A DNA stretch of 64,000 nt from OMPR01 sp965183835 (GTDB taxonomy: Bacteria > Pseudomonadota > Alphaproteobacteria > Rhodobacterales > Rhodobacteraceae), in the NCBI GenBank assembly GCA_965183835.1, contig CBCYME010000019.1:1-64000 (forward strand), in the 5' to 3' direction. Below, piece after piece: positions 24,556 through 33,633 of the stretch. Position numbers and translations under genes: made by a program. The notes under the pieces were generated by a model, which saw nothing but the letters and a program-made list of their open reading frames with translations, was not told the origin of the DNA and did no database searches. How positions within the stretch are numbered: position 1 is the first letter of the stretch; each line of letters begins with the position of its first letter.

Positions 24556-25922
24556 TGGATGGTACTGTACTGGTCGCCGATGATGACCGCACAATTCGTA
24601 CGGTTCTGACGCAGGCGCTGACCCGTGCTGGGTGCAAGGTTCATGCGACCAGCTCGTTGACGACGCTGATGCGATGGGTTGCCGAGGGAAAGGGCGATGT
24701 GGTCATTTCCGATGTCGTTATGCCCGACGGCAACGGATTGGAAATGCTGCCTAAAATCGCAGAGGATCGACCAGGGCTGCCGGTTATCGTGATTTCTGCC
24801 CAAAACACGATCATGACGGCCATTCAGGCGGCCGAGGCCGAAGCTTATGATTACCTGCCGAAGCCGTTCGACTTGCCTGATTTGATGAAACGCACGGCGC
24901 GCGCGCTTGATCAGAAACAGCGACACAGCTCGCCGGCGCAACAAACCAGCTCCGAGCGCCCCGAAGAATTGCCCCTTGTGGGGCGCACGCCTGTGATGCA
25001 GTCGCTTTATCGATTGATCGCCAAGGTCATGAACACAGATTTGCCAGTGGTGATATCAGGCGAAAGCGGAACCGGAAAATCTTTGATTGCACGGGCCTTG
25101 CATGATTTTTCAGATCGCAGAACGCTGCCGTTTGTGACGGTAACGGGCGCAGACTTGCAAGATCTCGAAGGACCTGCACGTGTTTTGGCGCGAGTTAAGG
25201 GTGGCACGCTGCTGGTGGATGAAATTGCCGATCTCGACGACGAGGTGCAGGGGCGTTTGGTGCGCATGATCGATGCCCCGGGTGAGCATGTGCCGCGGTT
25301 CATGGCGACAAGCCAAGGCGATCTGGCTGCAGCGATGGAGGCCGGCCAGGTCCGGCAAGACCTCTATTATCGTTTGTGTGGGGCGCCTTTGCATGTTCCG
25401 GCTGTGCGCGAACGTGTTGATGATATTCCGCTTCTGACCGAGCATTTTCTGGCCAAAGCCGAGCGGGAGGGCATGCCAAAACGCTGGTTGAGCGCAGAGG
25501 CAGCTGACTTGTTCCGGGTATATTCCTGGCCAGGCAATGTGCGCCAACTGGAAAATGCCATCCGGCGATTGGGATTAACTAGTCGAGCGGATGAAATCAC
25601 CCTCGCAGAAGTCGAGTTGGTATTAGGGAGTCAGCCAGAGGTCGAGCCCGTGTTGGGCGGGGGCGATCGGGAAAAGCTCTCGACATCGGTTGAACGTCAC
25701 CTGCGTCGGTATTTCGATTTGCACGGGAACATGTTGCCGCCTCCGGGGTTATATCCGCGAATCTTACGTGAAATAGAGGCACCCTTGATCGAGATTGCGC
25801 TTGATGCGACAGGTGGAAATCAGGCGAAATGCGCGGACCTGTTAGGCATTAACCGTAATACGTTGCGGAAAAAAATCACGGACCTCGATATTCAGGTGAC
25901 ACGGCGCCGCAAACTGATGTAA
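24555..25922 (+). CDS. ntrC: nitrogen regulator NtrC lacking the GAFTGA motif
   Basis: Response regulator of 455 residues from ATG 24555. Receiver domain with acidic pocket ADDD (8-11), phospho-Asp53 in ISDVVMPD and Lys in LPKPFD; AAA+ domain with Walker A GESGTGKS (about 169-176), Walker B GGTLLVDEIADL; C-terminal Fis HTH GNQAKCADLLGINRNTLRKK. The stretch between Walker A and B is shortened (FVTVTGADLQDLEGPARVLA) and has no GAFTGA loop, so it cannot remodel sigma54; Rhodobacter capsulatus NtrC, which activates sigma70 polymerase, has the same lack. A further in-frame start at 24462 lies inside ntrB and was rejected. Confidence 0.96.
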   Translation: MDGTVLVADDDRTIRTVLTQALTRAGCKVHATSSLTTLMRWVAEGKGDVVISDVVMPDGNGLEMLPKIAEDRPGLPVIVISAQNTIMTAIQAAEAEAYDYLPKPFDLPDLMKRTARALDQKQRHSSPAQQTSSERPEELPLVGRTPVMQSLYRLIAKVMNTDLPVVISGESGTGKSLIARALHDFSDRRTLPFVTVTGADLQDLEGPARVLARVKGGTLLVDEIADLDDEVQGRLVRMIDAPGEHVPRFMATSQGDLAAAMEAGQVRQDLYYRLCGAPLHVPAVRERVDDIPLLTEHFLAKAEREGMPKRWLSAEAADLFRVYSWPGNVRQLENAIRRLGLTSRADEITLAEVELVLGSQPEVEPVLGGGDREKLSTSVERHLRRYFDLHGNMLPPPGLYPRILREIEAPLIEIALDATGGNQAKCADLLGINRNTLRKKITDLDIQVTRRRKLM

Positions 25923-26021
25923 TATCGCCACACAAACCGTGGCATCCATGCTTCAGTATGGAGAAGACCACGATATATGGCGGTTCGTTGCGCAAGCGAC
26001 ACATCAGAATGAGGGCAGCAA

Positions 26022-28307
26022 GTGGCAACTCGGTCACAGCAAGGGCCGATCAATTGGATCAGTCGGGTGCGGAAAACCAGAAGGGCTCGTAGTATCGGGA
26101 CCTTAGGGTTGGTTGTTTTGGGTCCAGTTCTGACGCTGGCGACCTATCTCGTTTTTGGTCCATTTGATCTGGGTGTATCTGCCCCGGCGCTGCGATTCAT
26201 TTTGCTCGCTGATCTGGTGTATATTCTTGTTCTGGCCGCCTTGGTGCTGGGCCAGGTGGGGCGATTGGTTGCTGCGCGCCGGGCTAAGTCAGCGGGGTCT
26301 AGGCTTCACCTCAGGTTGATCGGTGTTTTCACTCTGTTGGCGCTTATTCCCACAGTGACGGTAGCGATCTTTGCGGGTTTGACGGTTAATATCGGCCTCG
26401 AGGGGTGGTTCTCTGATCGGGTTCGCGAGGTTGTCGGATCGTCGTTGTCAGCAGCGGAAGCGTATGAAGACGAGCACCAGCAGGGGCTTAGTCAAGACGC
26501 GCTCGCATTGGCCCGGTTTCTGGATCAGGCACGTGGGCGAAACTTCTTTATAAGTGACGCTGAGCTGCGCAATGTTCTGGCGCAGGGGCAGTCCCAAATT
26601 CAGCGGGGGTTGCGTGAGGCTTATGTGATTGATGGTGTCGGCGAAATTCGCGCGCGCGGCGACCGATCCTATCTTTTTGATTTCGAACAACCGAGCAAAG
26701 AGCAAATCAGCGATTCAACCGCGAGCGGGCAGTTGATTATCCAAGACTGGGACAACAACGAATTCCGGGCTTTGGTGCCGCTGCAAGCCTATGTAGACCG
26801 GTATTTGTACGTCAGTCGTGACGTTGATGGGCAGATCCTGAATCTGCTGGATGATACCAAAGAAACCGTGCGCCTGTACCAACAATTGGAAAGTGATCGA
26901 GGCCGGGTCCTGTTTGAGTTCGGCTTGTTGTATCTAGGGTTCGCCGTGATCCTGATTTTGGCGGCTGTTTGGTTGGGACTTTGGTTCGCGGAACGTCTGT
27001 CACGTCCTGTTGGACGTCTGACCACTGCAGCGCAACGGGTCGGTGCAGGGGATTTAGGCCTACAGGTCGTCGAAGAGGATGGGGATGACGAAATCGCTAT
27101 GCTGGGGCGGTATTTCAACCAAATGACTCGTCAGCTCAAAGGCCAGCGGGATGCTTTGCTGGAAAACACGCATCATATCGAAATGCGGCGGCGTATGTTT
27201 GACTCAGTTTTGTCCTCAGTCACATCTGGCGTGGTTGGGTTGGATTCTGAGGGTCGTGTGACCTTTGTGAATCGTTCGGCCGAGCGTTTGTTGGATTGGC
27301 ATGGGGATGAGCGAACATTAGCCTTGGGGGTTGCGGTGCCCGAGTTTTTGCCATTGTTCGAAGTCCTGCAATCAAGCGGATCCGAGAGCGTACAAGACGA
27401 GGTTAAGGTTACGCGCAAAGGGCAGTTGGAAAACCTGTTGGTACGAATGGCGACGCGGCGTGGCGAAGATAATGGTCTTGAGGGATATGTGGTCGCGTTT
27501 GATGATGTGACGGATCTGGTTAGTGCTCAGCGAATGGCGGCCTGGGGCGATGTTGCTCGTCGTATTGCGCATGAAATCAAGAACCCGCTGACACCAATTC
27601 AGCTGAGTGCGGAGCGGATAAAGAGGAAATTTGCTCGCATGTTGCCGGATGATGACCGGGAACAGCTGGAATCCATGACTGGTGTAATTATTCGCCAAAC
27701 CAACGATTTACGTCGCATTGTTGATGAGTTTTCCAAGTTTGCGCGGATGCCTGCCCCCGAAAAACGGGAAGAGAACCTGACGCGGCTGGTCCGTGACGCG
27801 GTTCTTTTGCAACAAACTGGCCAACCTGATGTGCAAATTCGCTCGGTTTTGCCTGATCAGGAATTGCTTGCAGATATCGACGCGACGATGTTGGGGCAAG
27901 CGTTGACGAACCTGATCAAGAATGCAGGTGAGGCAATTGAGACTTTAAAGGCCGAAGGAACAGTCATAGGACTGATCCCTCAAATCGAAGTGACACTCAA
28001 TTCCGTCGAGAACGGCAGTGTCATCACTATTGCCGACAATGGGATAGGACTGCCCGAGGATCGGGCTCGGTTGTTTGAACCCTATGTGACTACACGGGAC
28101 GAAGGGACAGGCCTTGGCCTCCCGATTGTTAAAAAAATCATCGAAGAACATGGCGGCACGCTCATTCTGGAGGATGCGCCGGTTTTTGACGGGCAAAGTC
28201 ATTTCGGGGCGAAGGCGGTTATCCGACTTACGAATTCAGAACGGCAGCCTAAACAAGCACCATCTGTTCTGGTGCCAAAGACAAACAGTGAAAGCAGGGT
28301 AATATGA
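26022..28307 (+). CDS. ntrY: nitrogen regulation sensor kinase NtrY
   Basis: Membrane-bound kinase paired with NtrX, 761 residues, GTG start preceded by GAGGGCAGCAA. Two N-terminal helices (about 27-85), a further helix pair, a periplasmic sensor loop, another helix (LYLGFAVILILAAVWLGLWF, about 305-324), HAMP (RLSRPVGRLTTAAQRVGAGD), PAS (about 388-490), H-box RRIAHEIKNPLTPIQLSAER and ATPase boxes (LTNLIKNAGEA, DNGIGLPEDR, DEGTGLGLPIVKKI). It starts 99 bp after ntrC in the same direction and overlaps ntrX by 4 nt. Confidence 0.97.
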   Translation: MATRSQQGPINWISRVRKTRRARSIGTLGLVVLGPVLTLATYLVFGPFDLGVSAPALRFILLADLVYILVLAALVLGQVGRLVAARRAKSAGSRLHLRLIGVFTLLALIPTVTVAIFAGLTVNIGLEGWFSDRVREVVGSSLSAAEAYEDEHQQGLSQDALALARFLDQARGRNFFISDAELRNVLAQGQSQIQRGLREAYVIDGVGEIRARGDRSYLFDFEQPSKEQISDSTASGQLIIQDWDNNEFRALVPLQAYVDRYLYVSRDVDGQILNLLDDTKETVRLYQQLESDRGRVLFEFGLLYLGFAVILILAAVWLGLWFAERLSRPVGRLTTAAQRVGAGDLGLQVVEEDGDDEIAMLGRYFNQMTRQLKGQRDALLENTHHIEMRRRMFDSVLSSVTSGVVGLDSEGRVTFVNRSAERLLDWHGDERTLALGVAVPEFLPLFEVLQSSGSESVQDEVKVTRKGQLENLLVRMATRRGEDNGLEGYVVAFDDVTDLVSAQRMAAWGDVARRIAHEIKNPLTPIQLSAERIKRKFARMLPDDDREQLESMTGVIIRQTNDLRRIVDEFSKFARMPAPEKREENLTRLVRDAVLLQQTGQPDVQIRSVLPDQELLADIDATMLGQALTNLIKNAGEAIETLKAEGTVIGLIPQIEVTLNSVENGSVITIADNGIGLPEDRARLFEPYVTTRDEGTGLGLPIVKKIIEEHGGTLILEDAPVFDGQSHFGAKAVIRLTNSERQPKQAPSVLVPKTNSESRVI

Positions 28308-29716
28308 GTGATATTCTGATCGTTGACGACGAGCGCGATATTCGCGAACTGGTTTCTGACATTCTTCAGGATGAAGGCTATTCCACACGACTAGCTGGCA
28401 ATTCAGATGATTGCATGGCTGCGATTAATGACGAGCCTCCGGGTCTGCTGATCCTCGATATCTGGCTGAAGGACAGCCGGATGGACGGGATTGATATTCT
28501 AAAGTCAGTCAAACGAGACAACCCGGATGTGCCGGTTGTGATTATCTCGGGGCACGGGAACATTGAAATCGCCGTAGCAGCGATCAAGCAAGGCGCTTAC
28601 GATTTTATCGAAAAACCCTTTAACATTGATCAGCTGATGGTGGTTATTCGACGCGCGATGGAGGCATCAGTCCTGCGCCGTGAGAACAGCTCGCTCAAGC
28701 GGCGTGAGGTGACCAATGCCGAAATGATCGGGAACTCGGCGTCCTATCGCACCATGTTGGGGCAGCTGGATAAAGTCACCAAATCGAATGGGCGTGTCAT
28801 GCTTAAGGGGCCTGCAGGTTCCGGCAAGGAAATCGCTGCGCGCTATATTCACGCCAATTCCAATCGAGCCAATGCACCTTTTGTGACGGTGAACTGTGCG
28901 GGTATCGAACCGGATCGTGTCGAAGAGGTTCTGTTTGGGCGTGAAACATCAGAACGCGGAATTGAAACAGGTTTGCTTGAACAAGCTCATGGTGGTGTCG
29001 TTTACTTCGACGAAGTCGCGGATATGCCATTGGGCACACAGTCCAAGATTCTGCGCGTGTTGGTTGACCAGCAGTTCCAGCGTGTTGGTGGCGCAGACAA
29101 GGTGCGGGTCGATCTGCGCGTCATTTCGTCGACAAACAAGGATCTGGACACTGAAATTCAGGCGGATCGGTTCCGCGAAGAATTGTACCATCGTTTGAAC
29201 GTGGTCCCGATTGCGGTTCCCTCTCTTGAAGAGCGCCGTGAAGATATTCCGGTCTTAGCAGAGCATTTCATTGAGATGTGCAATGGCACCCAAGGCTTGC
29301 CCCTGCGTGAACTCAGCGACGAAGCGATTGCTTTGCTGCAAACCATGATCTGGCCGGGCAACGTGCGTCAGCTCAAAAACCTGGTCGAACGCGTTCTTAT
29401 TTTGGGCGACAGCACAGGTCCAATCGAAGCGCGAGAACTACCGAATGACGAAGAGAAAACCACCGAAGATGGTCGGGTCGTGTTGTCCGGAGCTCTTGCA
29501 ACGTTGCCCTTGCGAGAAGCGCGCGAAGCGTTCGAGCGGGAATATCTGCTTACACAGATCAATCGCTTCGGAGGCAACATCAGCCGTACAGCCAGCTTTG
29601 TTGGGATGGAGCGGAGCGCCCTGCATCGTAAGTTGAAATCGCTTGGCGTGGTGACGTCAAACAAAGCCGGGGCGCGGGTCGCGCATGTCGATGATGTGGA
29701 AGAGACGGTGGAATAA
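28304..29716 (+). CDS. ntrX: response regulator NtrX lacking the GAFTGA motif
   Basis: Partner of NtrY, controlling nitrogen, redox and cell-envelope genes in alphaproteobacteria. 470 residues: receiver with phospho-Asp52 (LLILDIWLKDSRMDG), AAA+ domain (Walker A LKGPAGSGKE, Walker B GGVVYFDEVADMPL, VRQLKNLVERVLIL), Fis-type HTH GGNISRTASFVGMERSALHR. The loop that carries GAFTGA in sigma54 activators reads EEVLFGRETSERGIETGLLE, so sigma54 activation is not expected. The stop codon lies in the loop of a perfect 9-bp hairpin (29704-29725) and a terminator follows. Confidence 0.96.
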   Translation: MSDILIVDDERDIRELVSDILQDEGYSTRLAGNSDDCMAAINDEPPGLLILDIWLKDSRMDGIDILKSVKRDNPDVPVVIISGHGNIEIAVAAIKQGAYDFIEKPFNIDQLMVVIRRAMEASVLRRENSSLKRREVTNAEMIGNSASYRTMLGQLDKVTKSNGRVMLKGPAGSGKEIAARYIHANSNRANAPFVTVNCAGIEPDRVEEVLFGRETSERGIETGLLEQAHGGVVYFDEVADMPLGTQSKILRVLVDQQFQRVGGADKVRVDLRVISSTNKDLDTEIQADRFREELYHRLNVVPIAVPSLEERREDIPVLAEHFIEMCNGTQGLPLRELSDEAIALLQTMIWPGNVRQLKNLVERVLILGDSTGPIEARELPNDEEKTTEDGRVVLSGALATLPLREAREAFEREYLLTQINRFGGNISRTASFVGMERSALHRKLKSLGVVTSNKAGARVAHVDDVEETVE

Positions 29717-29725
29717 TCCACCGTC
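29704..29725 (+). other. hairpin enclosing the ntrX stop codon
   Basis: GACGGTGGA and TCCACCGTC form a perfect 9-bp stem with loop ATAA; the TAA stop is in the loop. No T-tract follows directly, so it may protect the 3' end or assist the terminator 7 bp further on. Confidence 0.45.
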
Positions 29726-29731
29726 ATGACG

Positions 29732-29773
29732 GCAAACAGAATATCCTTAAGTGGCTTAATTCTGTTTGCTTTT
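29732..29773 (+). terminator. terminator after ntrYX
   Basis: 11-bp stem GCAAACAGAAT / ATTCTGTTTGC with a 16-nt loop, then TTTT. It covers the stop codon of the convergent lipoprotein gene, so the same hairpin may end both transcripts. Confidence 0.65.
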
Positions 29774-30244
29774 CACGTGTGAAATGATCTGAAAACTACC
29801 GTCCTCGTTTTTAAGGTAGCAGGAACTTTCCGTGAGCGAGGGCAGGGTTGTTGTTGTGGCGATTGGCGCGTTTGCTTTGACGCCGGCACTACAAAGTGGA
29901 ATTGAAACAGGGGAATATCCCTTGTTTGCCATGCATTGGGTCAAGACGCGGTTGCGTAGATCTCTGTTGACATCCACGGAATAGATGCCTCCATCGACCC
30001 AATATCCCGGTCGATACCAACAGTTTCCAGCACTGTTACATATTGATGAGCCGGGGTAATAAATCGGCGGGCGTTGCCGGATCTGCTCGGATACCGGAAC
30101 ATCTTTCAACGCTTTGACTTCGCAATTGGTTTCGTCTGTTTGTAGCCGTGTGACTGTGGCACCGGGTTTGTAGTATACATCAAGTGGCCCGGTGCAGGCA
30201 CCGAGCACGAGCGTCAGCGGTAGAAAATGAATAGAAACTCTCAT
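29756..30244 (-). CDS. putative lipoprotein of unknown function
   Basis: 162 residues from ATG 30244, with a short signal peptide MRVSIHFLPLTLVLGAC in which LVLGAC is the lipobox and Cys17 the lipidated residue. The mature part is small and has several cysteines (CEVKAL, SICNSAGNCWYRPGYW, QCMANKGYSPV, LCSAGV), a Tyr/Pro/Gly-rich segment and a Thr-rich linker. The CMANKGY motif occurs in many short proteobacterial lipoproteins of unknown role. A longer frame from 30310 hides the signal peptide and was rejected. Convergent with ntrX and divergent from trkA. Confidence 0.75.
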   Translation of the reverse strand: MRVSIHFLPLTLVLGACTGPLDVYYKPGATVTRLQTDETNCEVKALKDVPVSEQIRQRPPIYYPGSSICNSAGNCWYRPGYWVDGGIYSVDVNRDLRNRVLTQCMANKGYSPVSIPLCSAGVKANAPIATTTTLPSLTESSCYLKNEDGSFQIISHVKSKQN

Positions 30245-30343
30245 TGGGCTATTGTGCGAGGTTGGGTTCCATTTGACAATTGAATTGACGCTCCAAATTG
30301 CATCTGCCATTCAAAACATTCAGGCATTAAAGGGCCCAGAACC

Positions 30344-31720
30344 ATGAAGGTAATCATTTGCGGTGCAGGTCAGGTTGGATGGCAGATTGCGCGTCACCTG
30401 TCCGGAGAGCACAACGATGTGACTGTGGTGGATAGCAACCCAGATCTGGTTCGTCGGGCTACGGATTCGTTAGACGTACAGGGCATTGCTGGATTCGCCA
30501 GTTATCCTGATGTTCTGGATCGGGCCGGTGCACGGGATGCCGACATGATCATCGCTGCCACCCATTCGGATGAGGTCAACATGGTGACCTGTCAGGTGGC
30601 GCATTCGGTGTTTGGCATCCAGCGCAAAATCGCCCGGCTTCGATCCCAGAGCTATCTGACGGCTATCTATTCCGATCTCTATCGCCGGGATCATCTGCCG
30701 ATTGATGTTGTGATCAGTCCCGAACGCGAAGTTGCGGCCGCAGCGATGCGCCGTCTTTCGGCCCCGGCTGCCTTTGATACCGAAGTTTTCATGGAGGGTC
30801 AGGCCCAGTTGCTAGGCGTCTCCATTGGCGAAGACTGCCCTATCGTGAACACCCCATTGCGGCAGTTAACAGATCTGTTTTCGACGTTGCGCTCCATCGT
30901 TGTTGGAGTACGTCGTAAGGGGTCGTTGTTTGCGCCAGAGCCAAATGACCAGTTGTTTGTAGATGATGAATGTTACGTTTTCACCCATGTGGATGATGTT
31001 AATAGAACGATGGAAGTCTTTGGCAAGGAACAAAAAAAGCAAGACCGTGTTGTCATCGTCGGAGGTGGGAATGTTGGTTTGGAAGTGGCCAAGACACTGG
31101 AAGAGCAAGAAGGTCGAATTCGGTCAAAGGTGATCGAACGAGACCGCCCAAGTGCAGAACGGGCCGCCGAAGTTCTGGAGCGAACGATCGTCTTGTATGG
31201 GGATGGGTTGGATTCATCTTTGTTGAACGAGGCTGGTATCGCGCGTGCGGATGCGATGTTGGCAGTTACCGATGACGACAAGACCAATATGCTGGCAGCT
31301 GTTCGGGCCAAAGCCGAAGGCTGCGCACTTGCGATTGCTTTGATCAACGACCCGACATTGGTGCCACTTATGGGGCCGTTGGGGATTGACGCCTATATCA
31401 ATCCCCGTGCCACAACAGTGAGTTCGATCTTGCGCCACATCCGCCATGGGCGTGTGCGCCAAGTATACTCAATCGGCGATGCCGAAGCCGAAGTGATCGA
31501 GGCCGAGGTGCTTTCGACCTCTCCGATGGCGGGGCAAAAGCTGCGTGATATCGATTTTCCCGAAGGGGTCCTGGTGGGCGCAGTGCGCAAAGGCGATCAG
31601 GTGGTGCGTCCCTCGGGGGGGCTCAGGATCGAGGCGGGGGATGTTGTCGCAATCTTTGCAATGGCCGATGATGTTCCCGAAGTCGAACGTCTGATGCAGG
31701 TTTCGATCGACTTTTTCTAA
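30344..31720 (+). CDS. trkA: Trk potassium uptake system regulatory protein TrkA
   Basis: Cytosolic NAD-binding gating subunit for TrkH, 458 residues. Two tandem RCK units: N-domain 1 MKVIICGAGQVGWQIARHLS with TrkA-C near 140-220, N-domain 2 VVIVGGGNVGLEVAKTLEEQ (about 232-251) with a second TrkA-C at the end (GQKLRDIDFPEGVLVGAVRK). The TAA stop overlaps the trkH ATG by 1 nt. In many alphaproteobacteria trkA follows ntrYX and precedes hfq, as here. Confidence 0.97.
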   Translation: MKVIICGAGQVGWQIARHLSGEHNDVTVVDSNPDLVRRATDSLDVQGIAGFASYPDVLDRAGARDADMIIAATHSDEVNMVTCQVAHSVFGIQRKIARLRSQSYLTAIYSDLYRRDHLPIDVVISPEREVAAAAMRRLSAPAAFDTEVFMEGQAQLLGVSIGEDCPIVNTPLRQLTDLFSTLRSIVVGVRRKGSLFAPEPNDQLFVDDECYVFTHVDDVNRTMEVFGKEQKKQDRVVIVGGGNVGLEVAKTLEEQEGRIRSKVIERDRPSAERAAEVLERTIVLYGDGLDSSLLNEAGIARADAMLAVTDDDKTNMLAAVRAKAEGCALAIALINDPTLVPLMGPLGIDAYINPRATTVSSILRHIRHGRVRQVYSIGDAEAEVIEAEVLSTSPMAGQKLRDIDFPEGVLVGAVRKGDQVVRPSGGLRIEAGDVVAIFAMADDVPEVERLMQVSIDFF

Positions 31721-33258
31721 TGCGGCATAGAAAGCAAAAAAACCTAACGACACTCCGACGGTTGCCTCTGTTCCTGTTGATTTGGGGCGTGACGGCATTG
31801 TCTATGTGGGTTCCTGCGCTGCTGGCTCTCAATCAAGACAATCACCCGGTTTCCCGATCCTTCTTTTATTCGGGCATTCTGGGCATCATCATTGTGACTA
31901 TGATCGCGCTTTCGATGCAAAACCGTGTCCCGCGGTACGGGACACTTGGGCAGCTATTGGCTTTGCTGGCGACCTTTGCGGTCCTGCCAGTGTTTCTGGC
32001 TGTGCCTCTGCACGATGCTTTGCAAACAACCAGCTTTCTGAACGCCTATTTTGACATGGTCAGTGCGATCACAACGACCGGCGCGGATATGTTTCCGGAC
32101 CCTGGCCGGTTGCCATCCGCCGTGCACCTGTGGCGGGCCATGGTTGGCTGGATGGGGGGATTGCTAATGTGGATCGCAGCCTCAGCGATCCTTGCGCCAT
32201 TGTCCCTTGGTGGGTTTGAGGTCACGACACGCGGGGAACCAGGTCGGGCGGTGGCAGGGTTGGCGCAAATTGAACGCGCTGATCCTCGAGGCAGACTGTT
32301 GCGCGTCGTACGAACCTTGGCTCCGATCTATATGGCGTTGACCGTCGTTGTCTGGGTCTTGTTGCTTATCGCAGGCGAACAGGGGTTAACTGCGATTTGT
32401 CACGCGATGTCTGTTCTGGCGACCTCGGGAATTTCCCCGGTCGGAGGGATGAGCGGATCCACTGCAGGTCTTACTGGCGAAGTGATCCTGTTTCTGTTCA
32501 TGTTCTTTGCGCTGTCTCGTTTGACCTTTTCTTCGGACACCGCGACAACTGGATATTCCCGGTTAGACAAAGATCCAGAGTTTCGCATCGGGTTGATGAT
32601 CGTTGTTGGGGTCCCAATTTTGTTGTTCTTGCGACATTGGGTGGCAGCTTACGAGATCAGCACCTCGGAAAATTTTTGGCTCGGACTGCGTTCTTTATGG
32701 GGGGGGATGTTTACGGTCATGTCCTTTCTCACGACGACGGGCTTTGAAAGTAATGATTGGGAAGAAGCCCGGAAATGGTCAGGTCTGGGAACTCCGGGGT
32801 TGATCTTGATGGGGCTTGCGATGATCGGAGGAGGGGTCGCCACAACTGCGGGTGGGGTCAAATTACTGCGCGTGTTTGCGCTGTACCTGAATGGGCTGCG
32901 CGAAATGGAACGGCTTGTGCACCCATCGTCTGTCAGTGGCGAAGGCGGTGGTAATCGTCGCATTCAGAAAGACGGCGCTTTTATTGCCTGGGTGTTCTTT
33001 ATGATGTTCGCACTGTCTCTGGCAGTAATCAGCCTCGCTCTTTCTGCATTGGGGTCAAGCTTTGACGAGGCTTTGATCCTCGGCATTTCGGCGCTGACAA
33101 CGACGGGGCCGTTGATTCAATTGGCCAGCGAAGTTCCTATCCGTTTGACGGATTTGGGCCCCGCAGCCAAAGGCGTTTTGTGTGCGGCTATGGTTATCGG
33201 GCGTCTTGAAACTCTGGCAATCATCGCATTGATCACGCCAAATCTGTGGCGAAACTGA
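31720..33258 (+). CDS. trkH: Trk potassium transporter membrane subunit TrkH
   Basis: Potassium channel-like membrane subunit, 512 residues, about ten helices in four pore repeats. Selectivity-filter type segments: AITTTGADMF, LATSGISPVGG, FLTTTGFESNDW, ALTTTGPLIQL. The short cytosolic N-terminus MRHRKQKNLTTLRR is basic. Translationally coupled to trkA. A long hydrophilic stretch after repeat 3 (LVHPSSVSGEGGGNRRIQ) is normal for the family. Confidence 0.96.
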   Translation: MRHRKQKNLTTLRRLPLFLLIWGVTALSMWVPALLALNQDNHPVSRSFFYSGILGIIIVTMIALSMQNRVPRYGTLGQLLALLATFAVLPVFLAVPLHDALQTTSFLNAYFDMVSAITTTGADMFPDPGRLPSAVHLWRAMVGWMGGLLMWIAASAILAPLSLGGFEVTTRGEPGRAVAGLAQIERADPRGRLLRVVRTLAPIYMALTVVVWVLLLIAGEQGLTAICHAMSVLATSGISPVGGMSGSTAGLTGEVILFLFMFFALSRLTFSSDTATTGYSRLDKDPEFRIGLMIVVGVPILLFLRHWVAAYEISTSENFWLGLRSLWGGMFTVMSFLTTTGFESNDWEEARKWSGLGTPGLILMGLAMIGGGVATTAGGVKLLRVFALYLNGLREMERLVHPSSVSGEGGGNRRIQKDGAFIAWVFFMMFALSLAVISLALSALGSSFDEALILGISALTTTGPLIQLASEVPIRLTDLGPAAKGVLCAAMVIGRLETLAIIALITPNLWRN

Positions 33259-33393
33259 TAACGTGACTGGGTCATTCAAGTTGACCTATCGCTTTTTCGG
33301 CTGGAAACTCTCTTAATGGCACTCCATACTCTTTGGGCAGGGTACGCGTTGATCCGCAGCGCGTTGTAAGAACAAAGGCGAGAATTCAATAAA

Positions 33394-33633
33394 ATGGCTT
33401 CGGACAGACAGAATCTGCAGGATGCGTTCCTGAATCATGTGCGGAAAACCAAAGTTCCGGTCACAATTTTCCTGATCAACGGTGTGAAATTGCAGGGTGT
33501 TATCACCTGGTTCGACAATTTCTGTGTGCTTTTGCGCCGCGACGGACAGTCGCAGCTTGTGTATAAACACGCAATCTCGACGATTATGCCAGCGCAGCCG
33601 ATCAGCCTTTATGAGGGCGAAGACGCCTCTTGA
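33394..33633 (+). CDS. hfq: RNA chaperone Hfq
   Basis: Hexameric Sm-like protein that pairs small RNAs with mRNAs. 79 residues, typical of alphaproteobacteria without the long acidic tail. Sm1 motif QNLQDAFLNHVRKTKVPVTI then FLINGVKLQGVITWFDNF; Sm2 core YKHAISTI. It is 135 bp after trkH, with a ribosome site AAAGGCGAG, and its TGA overlaps the hflX ATG by 1 nt (TGATG). Relevant to the small-RNA candidate at 52846-52922. Confidence 0.98.
   Translation: MASDRQNLQDAFLNHVRKTKVPVTIFLINGVKLQGVITWFDNFCVLLRRDGQSQLVYKHAISTIMPAQPISLYEGEDAS

Noticed and set aside
33259..33393. Promoter for hfq (TTGACC near 33280)
   Set aside because: No matching -10 at proper spacing, so it is not listed.
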